Shown piece after piece: positions 22,241-33,229 of a DNA stretch of 64,000 nucleotides. Position numbers and translations under genes: made by a program. This stretch comes from Ricinus communis (lineage: Eukaryota; Streptophyta; Magnoliopsida; Malpighiales; Euphorbiaceae), in NCBI RefSeq assembly GCF_019578655.1, contig NC_063261.1, positions 4,844,446-4,908,445 of the forward strand. Direction: 5' to 3'. Numbering within the stretch: the first letter of the stretch is position 1; every line of letters starts with the position of its first letter. The notes under the pieces were generated by a model, which worked only from the letters and a program-made list of their open reading frames with translations, made no database searches and had not been told where the DNA came from.

Positions 22241-24544
22241 GTGGATTTTATGGTATGTTTTACAAATATTTGTTTTACTTCCTTTTTTTTTTTTTAAATA
22301 AGTAATTATATTGAAAGATCAAAATCAAAACAGATGTGTTTCCTCAAGAAATGGAGGAACAATAAAGGAAATAAATGGAAAAGGAAGATTATGTGCCACC
22401 CTAGCTAAGAAATGAGTAGATCACTACTGGTCCGGAGTCCGCTTAGTTGAGGGCAATAAGGAATTACAAATAGCCTTAAGACCAATAGAAGAAGAAGTCG
22501 CCACCTGATAAGATCAGGATTATTTTAAGAGTAAGGATGACGACTTTGTATTCCTCGCGGAGAGCTTGAGTTTTCCACTCCCTCAAGTCATAGATTTTAG
22601 GTTTAAAAAGTTAGATACAAATAGAAAATATTTATGAAAGCACCCCTATCCGCCTAGACAGTGAAGCCTAGCCTCCACTAGAACAGACGAGCCATTTCAT
22701 ATCCTAACAACATTGTCTTAGCCTATTCTTTATCTTATATTCTTTATAGTCACCAATTCTTTTTTTTTTATTATTTTTTTTAGCATGTAAGGTGAGTAAT
22801 CAAGAGACTAACTTAAGGATAGGTACTTGGTACCCTAACTAGTCCTAGATGGAAGGCACATTAGTGCCTTTGCTAGTCCTAATCGAGAGGCTCTTTGGTG
22901 CCTTAGGTTTTATCTTAGCATGCCATGAGTGTTCACATCATTTGTAATTTTTATTAATCCTAATTTAAATGTCGGATTCATTTCAGCCTTATCATTTGAG
23001 GTGAGTATATGCGAGACACGGGAACTCACTTTGGTAAGTATTCAATTTTATTATCTTGGCATGTGAGGCGATCAAGACAAGTGCTAAATCCAATTTTATC
23101 CATTATTTATATGTGAGGTGAGATCCTAAGCCATAATTAAACAGACATAGAATAAGGGTGGAGAATAGAACTAGAAAGGGATTAAGGGAAGTGGGGATTA
23201 ATCAGAAGGAACTATGCATGCAGATGGCCCTAATAGCCTTAATAAGATTTATCACATGGTAATAAAACAAAGAATAAAATTGATCCTCCTAGGGGGCAGC
23301 TCTTTGGGAATTATCTACTCTGCATCTCATGTTAGTAGCTTAATATGAAATAAATAACAATAATAAAAACATGATGAATTACACATGCAATAGGAAAACA
23401 TAATTAAAATGAGGAAAGAATCAGAATTAGGAATTAAACAATGCTTAAGAAGAAAGAAATAAAATGATTTTTTGTTTTTCCATCATCACAAAGGCTGACC
23501 TCGCATGAGTATAGGGTGAACCTGTGCGAGGTTAGTCCTCTCAGGGCACGAGGGCTCGCGGCGTCATTTAGACGCTAACCCCTGGCTTATGAAGGAGAGA
23601 GACTGAGCTTGCACAAGAATAGGGTAAGCTTGCGTGAGTTCAACTCCAATCTTGAGCTACATACGCTGCACTGTGTCATTCCGCTCGAAAAGCCATTGTT
23701 TTGGTTCATGTGGCACTTGGACCCTCGCGAGCAGAAGGTGACCTCGTGCAAGCTTAGGTTTCTAGGGCCTAAAATGCACCAAACGCGGGGGTTAGAGCAA
23801 AATGACATAGAGTAGAGACCTTGGGCTCCCTGACCTCACGCGCACAGAGGCTAACCTCACGTGAGCTTCATGGCTTAGGTACTTGTGGTTTCAAACGACA
23901 TCGTTTTAATTTAAAATGCAGGGCATTGTATTTAAGACGACAAAAGTCTGCGGGGAATAGGCTGACCTCGTGTGAGTATGAGGTCAACTCACGTGAGTTC
24001 AACCAACCCAGGAAGTATTTAAAACATTAAAATATAAATAATGTAGAAAACGAATATTGTAGTAAATAAAACAAAAATAAGAAAATGATGAAAAATAGAC
24101 AGAAATAAAATTATGGAAAATGCAATAAAAATAAAAGAAATGCAAGAAAAATAAAATTAGGAATAGTTTTTGGCCTCAAGTGGCTACTTTGGCGATTCAC
24201 AATTAAGAACATATGGAAATTGTTTTGCAAAAAAGGATGAAAAGGAAGTGTGATTTTGCAAAGAACCAAATTGATTGCCCCCAAAAGCTCTCTTTTGTCT
24301 TTTTCAGAAAAGTCTCTCTTTTTCTTCACTTTCCACAATAATTAATTTTCTCACCCACTAACCAACTTGCTAACCTTTGACTCAATGGTGGAGTGTACAA
24401 TCGCTTAGAGTAAGCTCCAAGCAAGGCTAGACTCAAGGGTAGCTAGTGATCGATAATGCCATAAAGAATCCAATAGGACACTGTATGGTCTGGGAGGAAT
24501 GAGATGCTTCTAAGGCAGTGTGGCCACCACCGTATAAGGTGCTT
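22241..24544. repeat. non-coding spacer of a Tat-like gypsy element
   Basis: 22,440-24,030 matches 54,760-56,200 in the same orientation, including GGAGTCGCCA-type, GTGAAGCCTAGCCTCCACT and ACATTGTCTTAGCCTATT blocks. 23,470-24,030 also matches 44,870-45,440. This is the untranslated internal region of the family whose coding part lies at 33-44 kb. It contains repeated near-palindromes of the form CTCRYGYGAG. No gene is present; open frames at 23,587-24,338 are chance. 24,360-24,544 is unassigned. Confidence 0.7.
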
Positions 24545-26013
24545 TGATGGGTGGCTACTCGTGTTAGCTACAATCTAAGGCAGTGTACCTATCGATGCAG
24601 TCTAGCACTAATGGCGAGTATCAAGGTCGTATTCCTCGGGAAAGTGAAAGCCCAGAGTTACTCCTTTGTTCTTTGTTATATTAACCTAAAATTAGCGATA
24701 AATAATTTCTAAACTAACTAATAACTACAAGCTAAGTCCTAAGGGAGATGCAAGAGTGATTGATAAACGAAATAACTAAGGCAAGAAGACAAACCCAAAG
24801 GGAATCTAAACTAGTTGGTAATCAAACAAAAGATAAAGGATCGGTGAGTCTAATTATGCTACCCGTGGACGAATTCTTAACCGAATTCGGTTTCTCTCTC
24901 AAGATAACCGAATTCCTAAACCTAATAACCTAAAGTTGGAATCTCTTCCTAACGATTGATTCTTAAATTAGCATTAAGCTTTAATCCGCCTCTATTAAGC
25001 TTTGTTAATTCTTAATCCGGCTAGTTAATTATCCTTATCTCTAAGCGATTATTAACCAGTTCTTGCTATTCAAAATTCCAATTGCCAAACGGATTTCTCA
25101 ATCTCTAAAGCAATCTAAACATCACAATTCACAACGTCTCATGAATAATGCATTATTTCATTAATACTGAAAACAAGAAGAATACAAAACCAACTCAAAC
25201 AATCCAACAATATAATATCAAGCCAACATAGTAAAGAAATCCCAATGGATTTAATCAATCTAGCTAATCATGTTCATTCTCAAAATAAACAAGAATTCAA
25301 TTACAACAATAAGTAAAAAGGTAGAGAAAACCCGATTACTCCCTTAGATGAGAGTAAACATTGGAATCCTTTTGCTCCAATTGAATCGATTCTTGTTCCT
25401 CTTGCTCGATTTGAAAATCAATCAACGAACCTCGCCCAATCTTCGATCCTTCAAGGAAATCCGATTGAAACCTTGATCCAAGTCTCCTTTTCTCTTAGTT
25501 TCAACTCAAAAAACCCTTAGAGAAAGAAAAATTAGGGTTTGGGACGTTCTAACCCTAGCCTCCTCTCTTTCTCTTCTTTTCGTTCTTTTAATTAATACCC
25601 CTGCTTCCAACACGGCCGTGTTCCTGGCCGTGTTCTCAACACGGGATGGTGTTCGGCCGTGTTCCTCTCCTGTGGCCGTGCTCCCTAAAATCTACTTCTT
25701 CTTTGATGTCCAACACGGCCGTGTTTGTCCCCGTGTTGGTAACACGGCCCATGTTTGTGAACGTGTTGATAACACGGCCAGTGTTGAGATCAATACGGCC
25801 ATGTTCAGCTTCCTCATGCTCGTACTTAGCTCGTTTCGGCAGCTTTGACGTCCAATTATGCTCCAATTCTTTCCTTTTTCATCCTTTGACCTCTTTTGGA
25901 CCTAATGCACACAAACATATGTATAAGGTGAGTGTTGAGACCAATTCATATCCAAATGTCCATAAAATCAATCTTAAAAACCCCATTTAGATGTGTGTAT
26001 TTTACGCACATCA
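24545..26013 (-). repeat. Athila-type 3' LTR (copy 1)
   Basis: 1,469 bp. In element orientation it starts TGATGTGCGTAAAATAC and ends CCACCCATCA. It nearly matches 31,649-33,122. It contains an array of ACACGGCCGTGT palindromes at 25,610-25,805. Confidence 0.93.
25610..25805. repeat. ACACGGCCGTGT palindrome array in LTR
   Basis: Two full AACACGGCCGTGTT palindromes and about eight half or imperfect sites in under 200 bp. In element orientation the array lies 210-405 bp inside the LTR and just upstream of an ATTAATTAAAAG that may act as TATA. The array is conserved in copies 2 and 3. Confidence 0.85.
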
Positions 26014-28028
26014 AATAACCCCACACTTAGCTCATTGTTTGTCCTCAAGTAATCAAAAGTAAAATAAGGAAAATAAACCACTAAGGAACAATACTTAAAC
26101 TGACAGACAAACTAGAGAGCTCCTGCACATATCCTTAACAAGCGTAAGTCAAACAAAAAGAAAAGAAGCAATCAATTCAAGTATCACAACCAAGATGCCA
26201 ATAATTCATAAAATACTGTCTCAAGGAAATTATTCAGAACCATCTCCTCACCAGATTCACTCTAAATCACTCAAAGTGTTTAAAGGGTAGTGTTTAATCG
26301 CTCAATGCATCAACTACTGCCTTACTTACTATATGCTTGCTCTTAAATCCTACTCCTACCACTTATGGAGAGTCAACAACCATGTCAAGAGGTCTTTATA
26401 AGGGTTGTAATGGGGATTAGGTAAGGGTAGGTAAATTTGGTCAAAGTTGAACCTATGGTGTTCTGCAATGAAATACATGACATGCACACAAGTCACAATG
26501 ATCACAAGGGGTAAACAATGGATAGTAGTCCAAGGTGGAAAATAGGAATCAAGTCAAAATGTTTAGCTCACTTACTTTCTTTCTTTTCATCACCTTTCCC
26601 TCTTAATCTTTTTTTTTTTAATCATAAGGGAAAACATTCACATAATAGAGTGAATTTCTTTTTGGATTGAAGTAAGCTGCTACAAGATTCCAAAGCTATT
26701 CCCAAGACAAAAGTTCCCAATAAAAACAACTCATGTGCAAAATCATAACCCAAAGCAGAATTAAACTAAGTGGTAATATATTATGATAAAAAAAATGGTG
26801 AAAGAAAAGATTATCTACAGAATCAATAAACGAATGAAGGCTATTTGGCTAGAATGAAAAACCTAAGTGCCTCTATCATACCAAAGTGTTAAACTCTCCT
26901 TGTGGCCCTCATAAACGAATGAAGGCTATTTGGCTAGAATGAAAAACCTAAGTGCCTCTATCATACCAAAGTGTTAAACTCTCCTTGTGGCCCTCATAAG
27001 CATTACCGAGCAAGTTCTAAAAGTAAAAACAGTAATTGGCACTCTCAACAAGAAATAAATAAAAGCATATAACGTGTATGCTTACAATTTAAGCTCAATT
27101 TCTCACAAGTGTGCTTTTTGAGTAGGTTCCAAATAAAAATCATCAAAACAGAATTAAATAGACCAAAGCAACTTAGTGCAAAACTCAAACTAATTATCTT
27201 ACATTCTTCCGCAAGACTCAACACTATCGGTTTTACCCGATCACATGGACATAAACAGGATTTCAAAAGCAAGTCAATAGTAAGAGCATCGAAACAAAGT
27301 GAAAAATTTTCAAAATTTTACAAAAAAAATTGCACAAAGAATAAACAAATAACTGAGATGGAATAAATGAAATGCGATATATACACTAGAAAAGGATCTA
27401 AATTTCATATACAAAATAATAGAACATGAAAGTAAGTATATATTGATATCACCACCCCACACTTGAAGGACACATCCTCGGTGTACAAAATATATGAAAT
27501 GAAAAGGAAAAATAAACTAATACCGCCCCCGATTATGGCTCCGGGAGTGAAAAGAGGTGCATCACAGTGTACTGTGGCCACGGTCTGTGGTGGAGGAGTG
27601 GCTCTCCGAGGATCTAAGTAGTGTCACATGCAGAGCCGGTGGATCGGCCAGGAGCAGCATCAATAAGAGGCTCGTCAGCCGTGTTGAAGGGTGCTTAGTT
27701 GGAGAGGGAGGGCTAGACTGGATCATCCGCTAGAGGGATGTCAAAATGGCTCGCCTGAACCCGGCCCAGGATGTGCAAAAGTCCGTAGCAAAAATATCAT
27801 CGAACATGTCATTGGCCATAGAGGCCTCTAACCTACCTCCCTGCTTTCAATCAGGGCTTGAAGCATAGCCCTCTGCCTCTCAAATCGAGCCATCATCCGG
27901 CTTTGAAACTCACCGACACCGTAAAAGGTCCTGTTGAAAAGCCTCTTGTCGAATGAAATGTCACTGCCGCTCCTCTACCAACCTCTGCACTCTAAGCTGC
28001 AGCTCTCTAAACTCAATTGGGGAGACTC
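26014..28028 (-). other. 3' non-coding region of the Athila-type element
   Basis: Polypurine tract at the left end, then AT-rich untranslated sequence. No pol domain was found on either strand. It contains the perfect 85-bp duplication at 26,826-26,995. A GC-richer part from 27,530 leads into the ORF at 28,029. Confidence 0.7.
26826..26995. repeat. perfect 85-bp tandem duplication
   Basis: 26,826-26,910 and 26,911-26,995 look identical base for base, starting ATAAACGAATGAAGGCTATT. This suggests a recent duplication inside the element, or an assembly artefact. Confidence 0.95.
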
Positions 28029-29079
28029 CTAAAACAGTTGAAGAAGACCCAGAAGGAGCTGAAGTAGACGGTCTGGAGGAAGACTCTGGAATATCAGAAG
28101 AAGGTTGGACATCCTGTGTACCATGGGCTCGTGGGGCGGTCGCTCTCTCCGAGTCGCCAAGAGAGCATTCCTCAGTCTATACTCTGGTCCTAGCGGACCC
28201 TGCCTACGAGTCACCATCCCCATACTAACCATCTGGTGAAGTCCCAACGTCTCCATCACCCCCAGCTCTATCAAATGTGGTATCGCTTCCTCCAAAACTC
28301 CTAAGCTCCTAGCCAGTCGAGTAATGTAAGTCCCAAAATAGAAAAATACCTTCTTTGAGTTGTTGCAGAAGGCACTGATCTGTCTGGCTAATAAGTACCC
28401 CATGTCGATAGACTGGTGCTGGTGCATGCTGTAAAGTATAAACAGGTCTGGCTGGGTAACTACACCACCACTATCTCCCCTGCCAGTGATGGCCCTAGCC
28501 AGCAATGCATGCAAGTACCGTAGTCCCTCAGGCAAGTTAGACGCCTTGGGCCGGCATCAGAACCCTCAGTGTCATCGAAATCTCGTACCACATCTGCGGA
28601 TATGACACACCAGCGGTGTATACGACTATAAACCTCTCCAAATTGCATCCTCCTCAGTCCACAAGCCTAAGTGTACCCCAAACTGTTGTACACTCATCGT
28701 GAAAGTCTGCCTTGCTAGTCTGAAACTGATCGCATCCGGTTGTTAGAAGTCCCGTAAGTGGCTTTGCAGAAAGAAAGTGCTGGCAAACTCCACAGTCAAC
28801 TCCCTCTATGTTGGTTCAACAATGTCAAAGAAATGTTGAAATGGGGTGTCTCAAGATATCGGTGCCGAGCCTATCCTACGCCCCCTTTCCCAAATCTTTG
28901 TGCCTCATCGATTGATATCTCTGCTCAAAGGTGGGTTGCCCTTGGAAAAGTAGGAATCGATGGCGTTGCGGTGGTCTAATTTGGCCTGAACTAGTCGGTG
29001 CAGCGCCTGACGATCGAGAGGAAGAGGAACCATCGGTCCGCCTCCTCTTATAAACTCCTGATCCTCGTCTGGTGGACAT
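28029..29079 (-). pseudogene. Athila-type post-pol ORF (ORF1/env-position) remnant
   Basis: Three frames in sequence. 29,079-28,876 begins MSTRRGSGVYKRRRTDGSSS, a basic Ser-rich N-terminus. A middle piece lies at 28,648-28,460. 28,535-28,029 has LFILYSMHQHQSIDMGYLLA and YFGTYITRLARSLGV. The last two blocks resemble the protein encoded beyond pol in plant Athila elements (ATHILA ORF-1 / putative plant transposon protein families); its function is unknown. Frames are broken by indels and stops between 28,876 and 28,535. The family call rests on motif memory and position after the pol end signature near 30,230. Confidence 0.6.
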
Positions 29080-29769
29080 GGTACCTGAAAAGGAAACTTT
29101 TAGTACTAAGGATCAACAAAATTCTGGCAGCCTAACGGCATAAAATGAACAAACCAAACAATTTAACTCGATAAAATTAAACTGCTCAATGTCCTGCAAA
29201 GAAAATTTAATCCACAACACTACCAACTAATGCTAACTAATTAAATTTGCAATTCATTCATATGGAGTTTACTTCGCCATAATCCATCACAAGGCAAACC
29301 AACATGCTAATATAAAATAGATACAAACAGAGTCGACTATCTATGACAGAGCCTATTGTTTAGCGACCGACAATAATGATAAAGAGAAAAATAAGGAATT
29401 AATCACAATCATAAATAATAGTAGAAAAGAAAAACGGAAAATATGAGCAAGTTAAGTATATAAACTATATTAAAGAAAATAAAAGAAAATTAAGCACAAA
29501 CACGAATATAAATGCATGCACCAAATAATAAAATAAGGGAATAAACAAAAAATAAATAAATAAAAAAGAATAAAAAAAATAAAAAAAATGAAACACAAAG
29601 AAAATATAAATTCAAACTAATATCAAAATAAAATAATGAAAAATGAAGTTGGAGGGTACTTACTTGACAAACGCAATATCCAAAGCCTTCGAAATGAGAA
29701 ATAAGATGTGAGAGAGTAAGAGATAGGGGAGAGCAAAATTTTTTTTTGAATGAAGTGGTATATATAGGC

Positions 29770-30050
29770 AAGTGTGCGGAACACGCCCGTGTTCGACAAC
29801 ATGGGCCGTGTTCATGAACACGGTATGGATATCGGGCCGTGTTAAGCGAATAAAAACGTGCTGACTTACCACTTCTCAGAACACGCCCGTGTTACGGACA
29901 CAGTCTTTGACATGGTAACGTGTTGTGGACACGGCAAGGCATAAATGCCCGTGTTAGATTCTGTGAACGTGTTCATCTTAGTTTGATTTTCTTCAATCAG
30001 AACACGGGCCGTGTTATTGAACACGGTCTTGAACACGCCCGTGTGATCTC
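29770..30050. repeat. second cluster of CACGGCCGTG-type half-sites
   Basis: At least ten ACACGCCCGTGTT / AACACGG / GGGCCGTGTT words between the gag remnant and the post-pol ORF. This is the same word family as in the LTRs but at an internal position. Confidence 0.75.
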
Positions 30051-30281
30051 CAGATAATGCAAAAGTTGCGATTCTCAGCACTTTCTCACTCTTTCTCACC
30101 TGCAAAACCAATAAATCCTCAACTCATACACTCAACATAAATAAAACTTAACAAAAACCAACTATAAAACCTAATCAACTAAGTTCACAATGCAAGGGTA
30201 AAGTATTCAAATTGAAAAATAGAATTTAGGGTGCCTCCCAAAAGCGCTTCTTTTTGATGTGATGAGTCTTCTTAGCTGGAC

Positions 30282-31457
30282 TCATGGTGAAAAGCAAACG
30301 GTGGGGATTGGCGACCATCCATCCTTCTTCCAAGCAAATGGCTTCAAATATCCGCTTAGAGGGATAATCGTCAACTTCCTCTTCCCGACAGTCAAGCAAG
30401 CTGCCAGTATGATGGGCAAAACTCGCTCCTCATATATTTGCACGTAGTCATGATGCTCTAGGGGCTCTTCCAATTTGAAAGCTAGAGTTTCAACAATTGG
30501 AAGGATCGACGGTTGGGCAATTTCTTCAGGAGTGTTGATGGTTTTCTTCAGTCCTTGGCTTGGTTCACTTGCTAGGAGAAACTCGAGCTCCTCCAAGACT
30601 TCTTCATTGGACAACTCGTGCTCATCTTCCATCATCGAAGGGACTTGTGGAAAATCCACCAAAAATTCCTCTAACTGCAACTCAGCATCATCAACTGTGT
30701 ATTCTTGTTGGTAGTCTTTCAAAGGGATCATGTTTGCCTCTTCCTTTTCTGGTTCTATCTCCATGTTCAAAGAGTCATCCTGCACATAAGCATCATCGTC
30801 AAACATAATAGATAAACCAGAAAAATTCTCACCTGAACGCAAAGTGATGGCGCTCAAATGTTCCTCAGATTCAGCAGCATTTGATGGAGTTCTCAATTGC
30901 TCTTCCACTAGCAACTTGAAGATTAAGCCTACTTGATGCTCTATGTTGTTAATCGAGGCTTGTTGATCTTCAAGTATCCTCTCTGTTTGTTGGAATCTTT
31001 CCTCAAGACTTGTTATGAACCTCATCATCAGCTCCTCTGACACTAACTCTTCATCTTGAGTTGAAGGTGCAACATTAGGCTGCTGATGTAGTTGCTGAAT
31101 TCCTAGTGGTACTTAGCCATCTAAGCTCCATCCAAAGGGTGAATGAGTGCTCCACTCTTGATTATAGGTGCTTCCATACGAGTCATTTGGCCAACTTCCC
31201 GTATAATTCACCTGTTCACAGTTATAAGAACAATGAGCAACATCACTATACAATGGACAATCATTACACATATGTAAACCACAACAAAATTCACAAAAGA
31301 CTTGAGATGAAAGGATAGGAGAAGAGAGTTGATCGGTAGCCCTGCAAAATGATTCCACTCGAGCATCTAAAGATGCACGGGCATCCCAATTTTTAGCACT
31401 CTCTTGGTTCCTATTCTCATTTTCCAATGCGTCATACAAAGATTTTGAGTTTAGCAT
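30282..31457 (-). pseudogene. Athila-type gag C-terminus and protease linker
   Basis: Two frames. 31,457-31,113 has a zinc-knuckle-like CEFCCGLHMCNDCPL typical of the Athila gag tail. 31,043-30,282 has SAITLRSG, the block usual just before protease, then a long acidic region and an end LKPFAWKKDGW. The sequence AAAGCGCTTTTGGGAGGC (minus, near 30,230-30,250) resembles the pol end of Athila elements. I infer an internal deletion that fused the gag/protease linker to the post-pol region. The gag core is also missing between the PBS and 31,457. Confidence 0.7.
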
Positions 31458-31624
31458 TGAACCTCCTTATCATTCACTATCTGAATCATAAACTTAAGCT
31501 AAATAAATACGTACAAATAAAATAAAATAAATAAACAAATAAAAATAAAAATCATAAAATAATAAGAAAGAAAAAAAATGGCTAAATTAACAAATAGCAA
31601 ATTTCACTCTAGTTTTCAAACAAT

Positions 31625-31642
31625 TCCCCGGCAACGGCGCCA
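31625..31642 (-). other. Athila-type primer binding site
   Basis: TGGCGCCGTTGCCGGGGA on the minus strand, six bases after the 5' LTR end. It is complementary to the 3' end of tRNA-Asp. Confidence 0.85.
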
Positions 31643-31648
31643 AAAACT

Positions 31649-33122
31649 TGATGAGTGGCTACTCGTGTTAGCTACAATCTAAGGCAGTGTACCTATTGAT
31701 GCAGTCTAGCACTAATGGCGAGTATCAAGGTCGTATTCCTCGGGAAAGTGAAAGCCTAAAGTTACTCTGTTCTTTGTTATATTAACCTAAAATTAGCGAT
31801 AAATAATTTCTAAACTAACTAATAACTACAAGCTAAGTCCTAAGGGAGATGCAAGAGTGATTGATAAATGAAATAACTAAGGCAAGAAGACAAACCCAAA
31901 GGGAATCTAAACTAGTTGGTAATCAAACAAAAGATAAAGGATCGGTGAGTCTAATTATGCTACCCGTGGATGAATTCTTAACCGAATTCGGTTTCTCTCT
32001 CAAGATAACCGAATTCCTAAACCTAATAACCTAAAGTTGGAATCTCTTCCTAACGATTGATTCTTAAATTAGCATTAAGCTTTAATCCGCCTCTATTAAG
32101 CTTTGTTAATTCTTAATCTGGCTAGTTAATTATCCTTATCTCTAAGCGATTATTAACCAGTTCTTGCTATTCAAAATTCCAATTGCCAAACGGATTTCTC
32201 AATCTCATAAAGCAATCTAAACATCACAATTCACAACGTCTCATGAATAATGCATTATTTCATTAATACTGAAAACAAGAAGAATACAAAACCAACTCAA
32301 ACAGTCCAATAATATAATATCAAGCCAACATAGTAAAGAAATCCCAATGGATTTAATCAATCTAGCTAATCATGTTCATTCTCAAAATAAACAAGAATTC
32401 AATTACAACAATAAGTAAAAAGGTAGAGAAAATCCGATTACTCCCTTAGATGAGAGTAAACAGCCCCAAATCCTTTTGCTCCAATTGAATCGATTCTTGT
32501 TCCTCTTGCTCGATTTGAAAATCAATCAACGAACCTCGCCCAATCTTTGATCCTTCAAGGAAATCCGATTGAAACCTTGATCCAAGTCTCCTTTTCTCTT
32601 AGTTTCAACTCAGAAAACCCTTAGAGAAAGAAAAATTAGGGTTTGGGACGTTCTAACCCTAGCCTCCTCTCTTTCTCTTCTTTTCGTTCTTTTAATTAAT
32701 ACCCCCTGTCACCTCCAACACGGCCGTGTTCCTGGCCGTGTTCTCAACACGGGATGGTGTTCCTGGCCGTGTTCCTCTCTGTGGCCGTGCTCCCTAAAAT
32801 CTACTTCTTCTTTGATGTCCAACACGGCCGTGTTTGTCCCCGTGTTGGTAACACGGCCCATGTTTGTGAACGTGTTGATAACACGGCCAGTGTTGAGATC
32901 AACACGGCCATGTTCAGCTTTCTTATGCTCGTACTTAGCTTGTTTCGGCAGCTTTGACGTCCAATTATGCTCCAATTCTTTCCTTTTTCATCCTTTGACC
33001 TCTTTTAGACCTAATGCACACAAACATATGTATAAGGTGAGTGTTGAGACCAATTCACATCCAAATGTCCATAAAATCAATCTTAAAAACCCCATTTAGA
33101 TGTGTGTATTTTACGCACATCA
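31649..33122 (-). repeat. Athila-type 5' LTR (copy 2)
   Basis: 1,474 bp. It differs from copy 1 by scattered substitutions and small indels, and holds the same palindrome array at 32,715-32,910. Confidence 0.93.
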
Positions 33123-33161
33123 ACTCTGCAGTTGTAGAGTCCGATTTAGACACTGATTTAA

Positions 33162-33172
33162 GGCCTATATAA
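33162..33172 (+). promoter_or_regulatory. putative TATA box of the antisense ORF
   Basis: CCTATATAAAT lies about 60 bp upstream of the ATG of the antisense ORF at 33,230, a plausible core promoter distance. Confidence 0.45.
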
Positions 33173-33229
33173 ATCATGAGTCCTCCTTACTTCTTCATAC
33201 GCAATTTCATACTTCAAAAATCAAAAGAT

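Larger units (their letters stand above)
24545..33122 (-). mobile_element. Athila-type gypsy element lacking pol
   Basis: Two nearly identical LTRs (24,545-26,013 and 31,649-33,122) flank an internal region on the minus strand. The PBS after the 5' LTR (TGGCGCCGTTGCCGGGGA, about 31,625-31,642) is complementary to the tRNA-Asp 3' end, as in Athila elements. A polypurine tract with AAGTGTGGGGT lies at the 3' LTR (about 26,018-26,035). Inside are a gag/protease-linker remnant, then directly the post-pol region with an Athila-type ORF. Gag core, RT, RNase H and integrase are missing. The flanks TGCTT and ACTCT do not form a target duplication, so the ends may come from different copies. Confidence 0.85.

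Noticed and set aside
23587..24338. Several 68-75 codon frames in the spacer
   Set aside because: They occur on both strands in repeat DNA shared with two other spacer copies where the frames are not kept.
25636..25990. Frames of 76-114 codons in the Athila-type LTR, repeated at 32,709-33,099
   Set aside because: Periodic ACACGG words keep all frames open. This is LTR sequence, and a third LTR copy does not keep the frames.
24540..33127. Target-site duplication around the Athila-type element
   Set aside because: The five bases outside each LTR (TGCTT and ACTCT) do not match, so I did not claim one.
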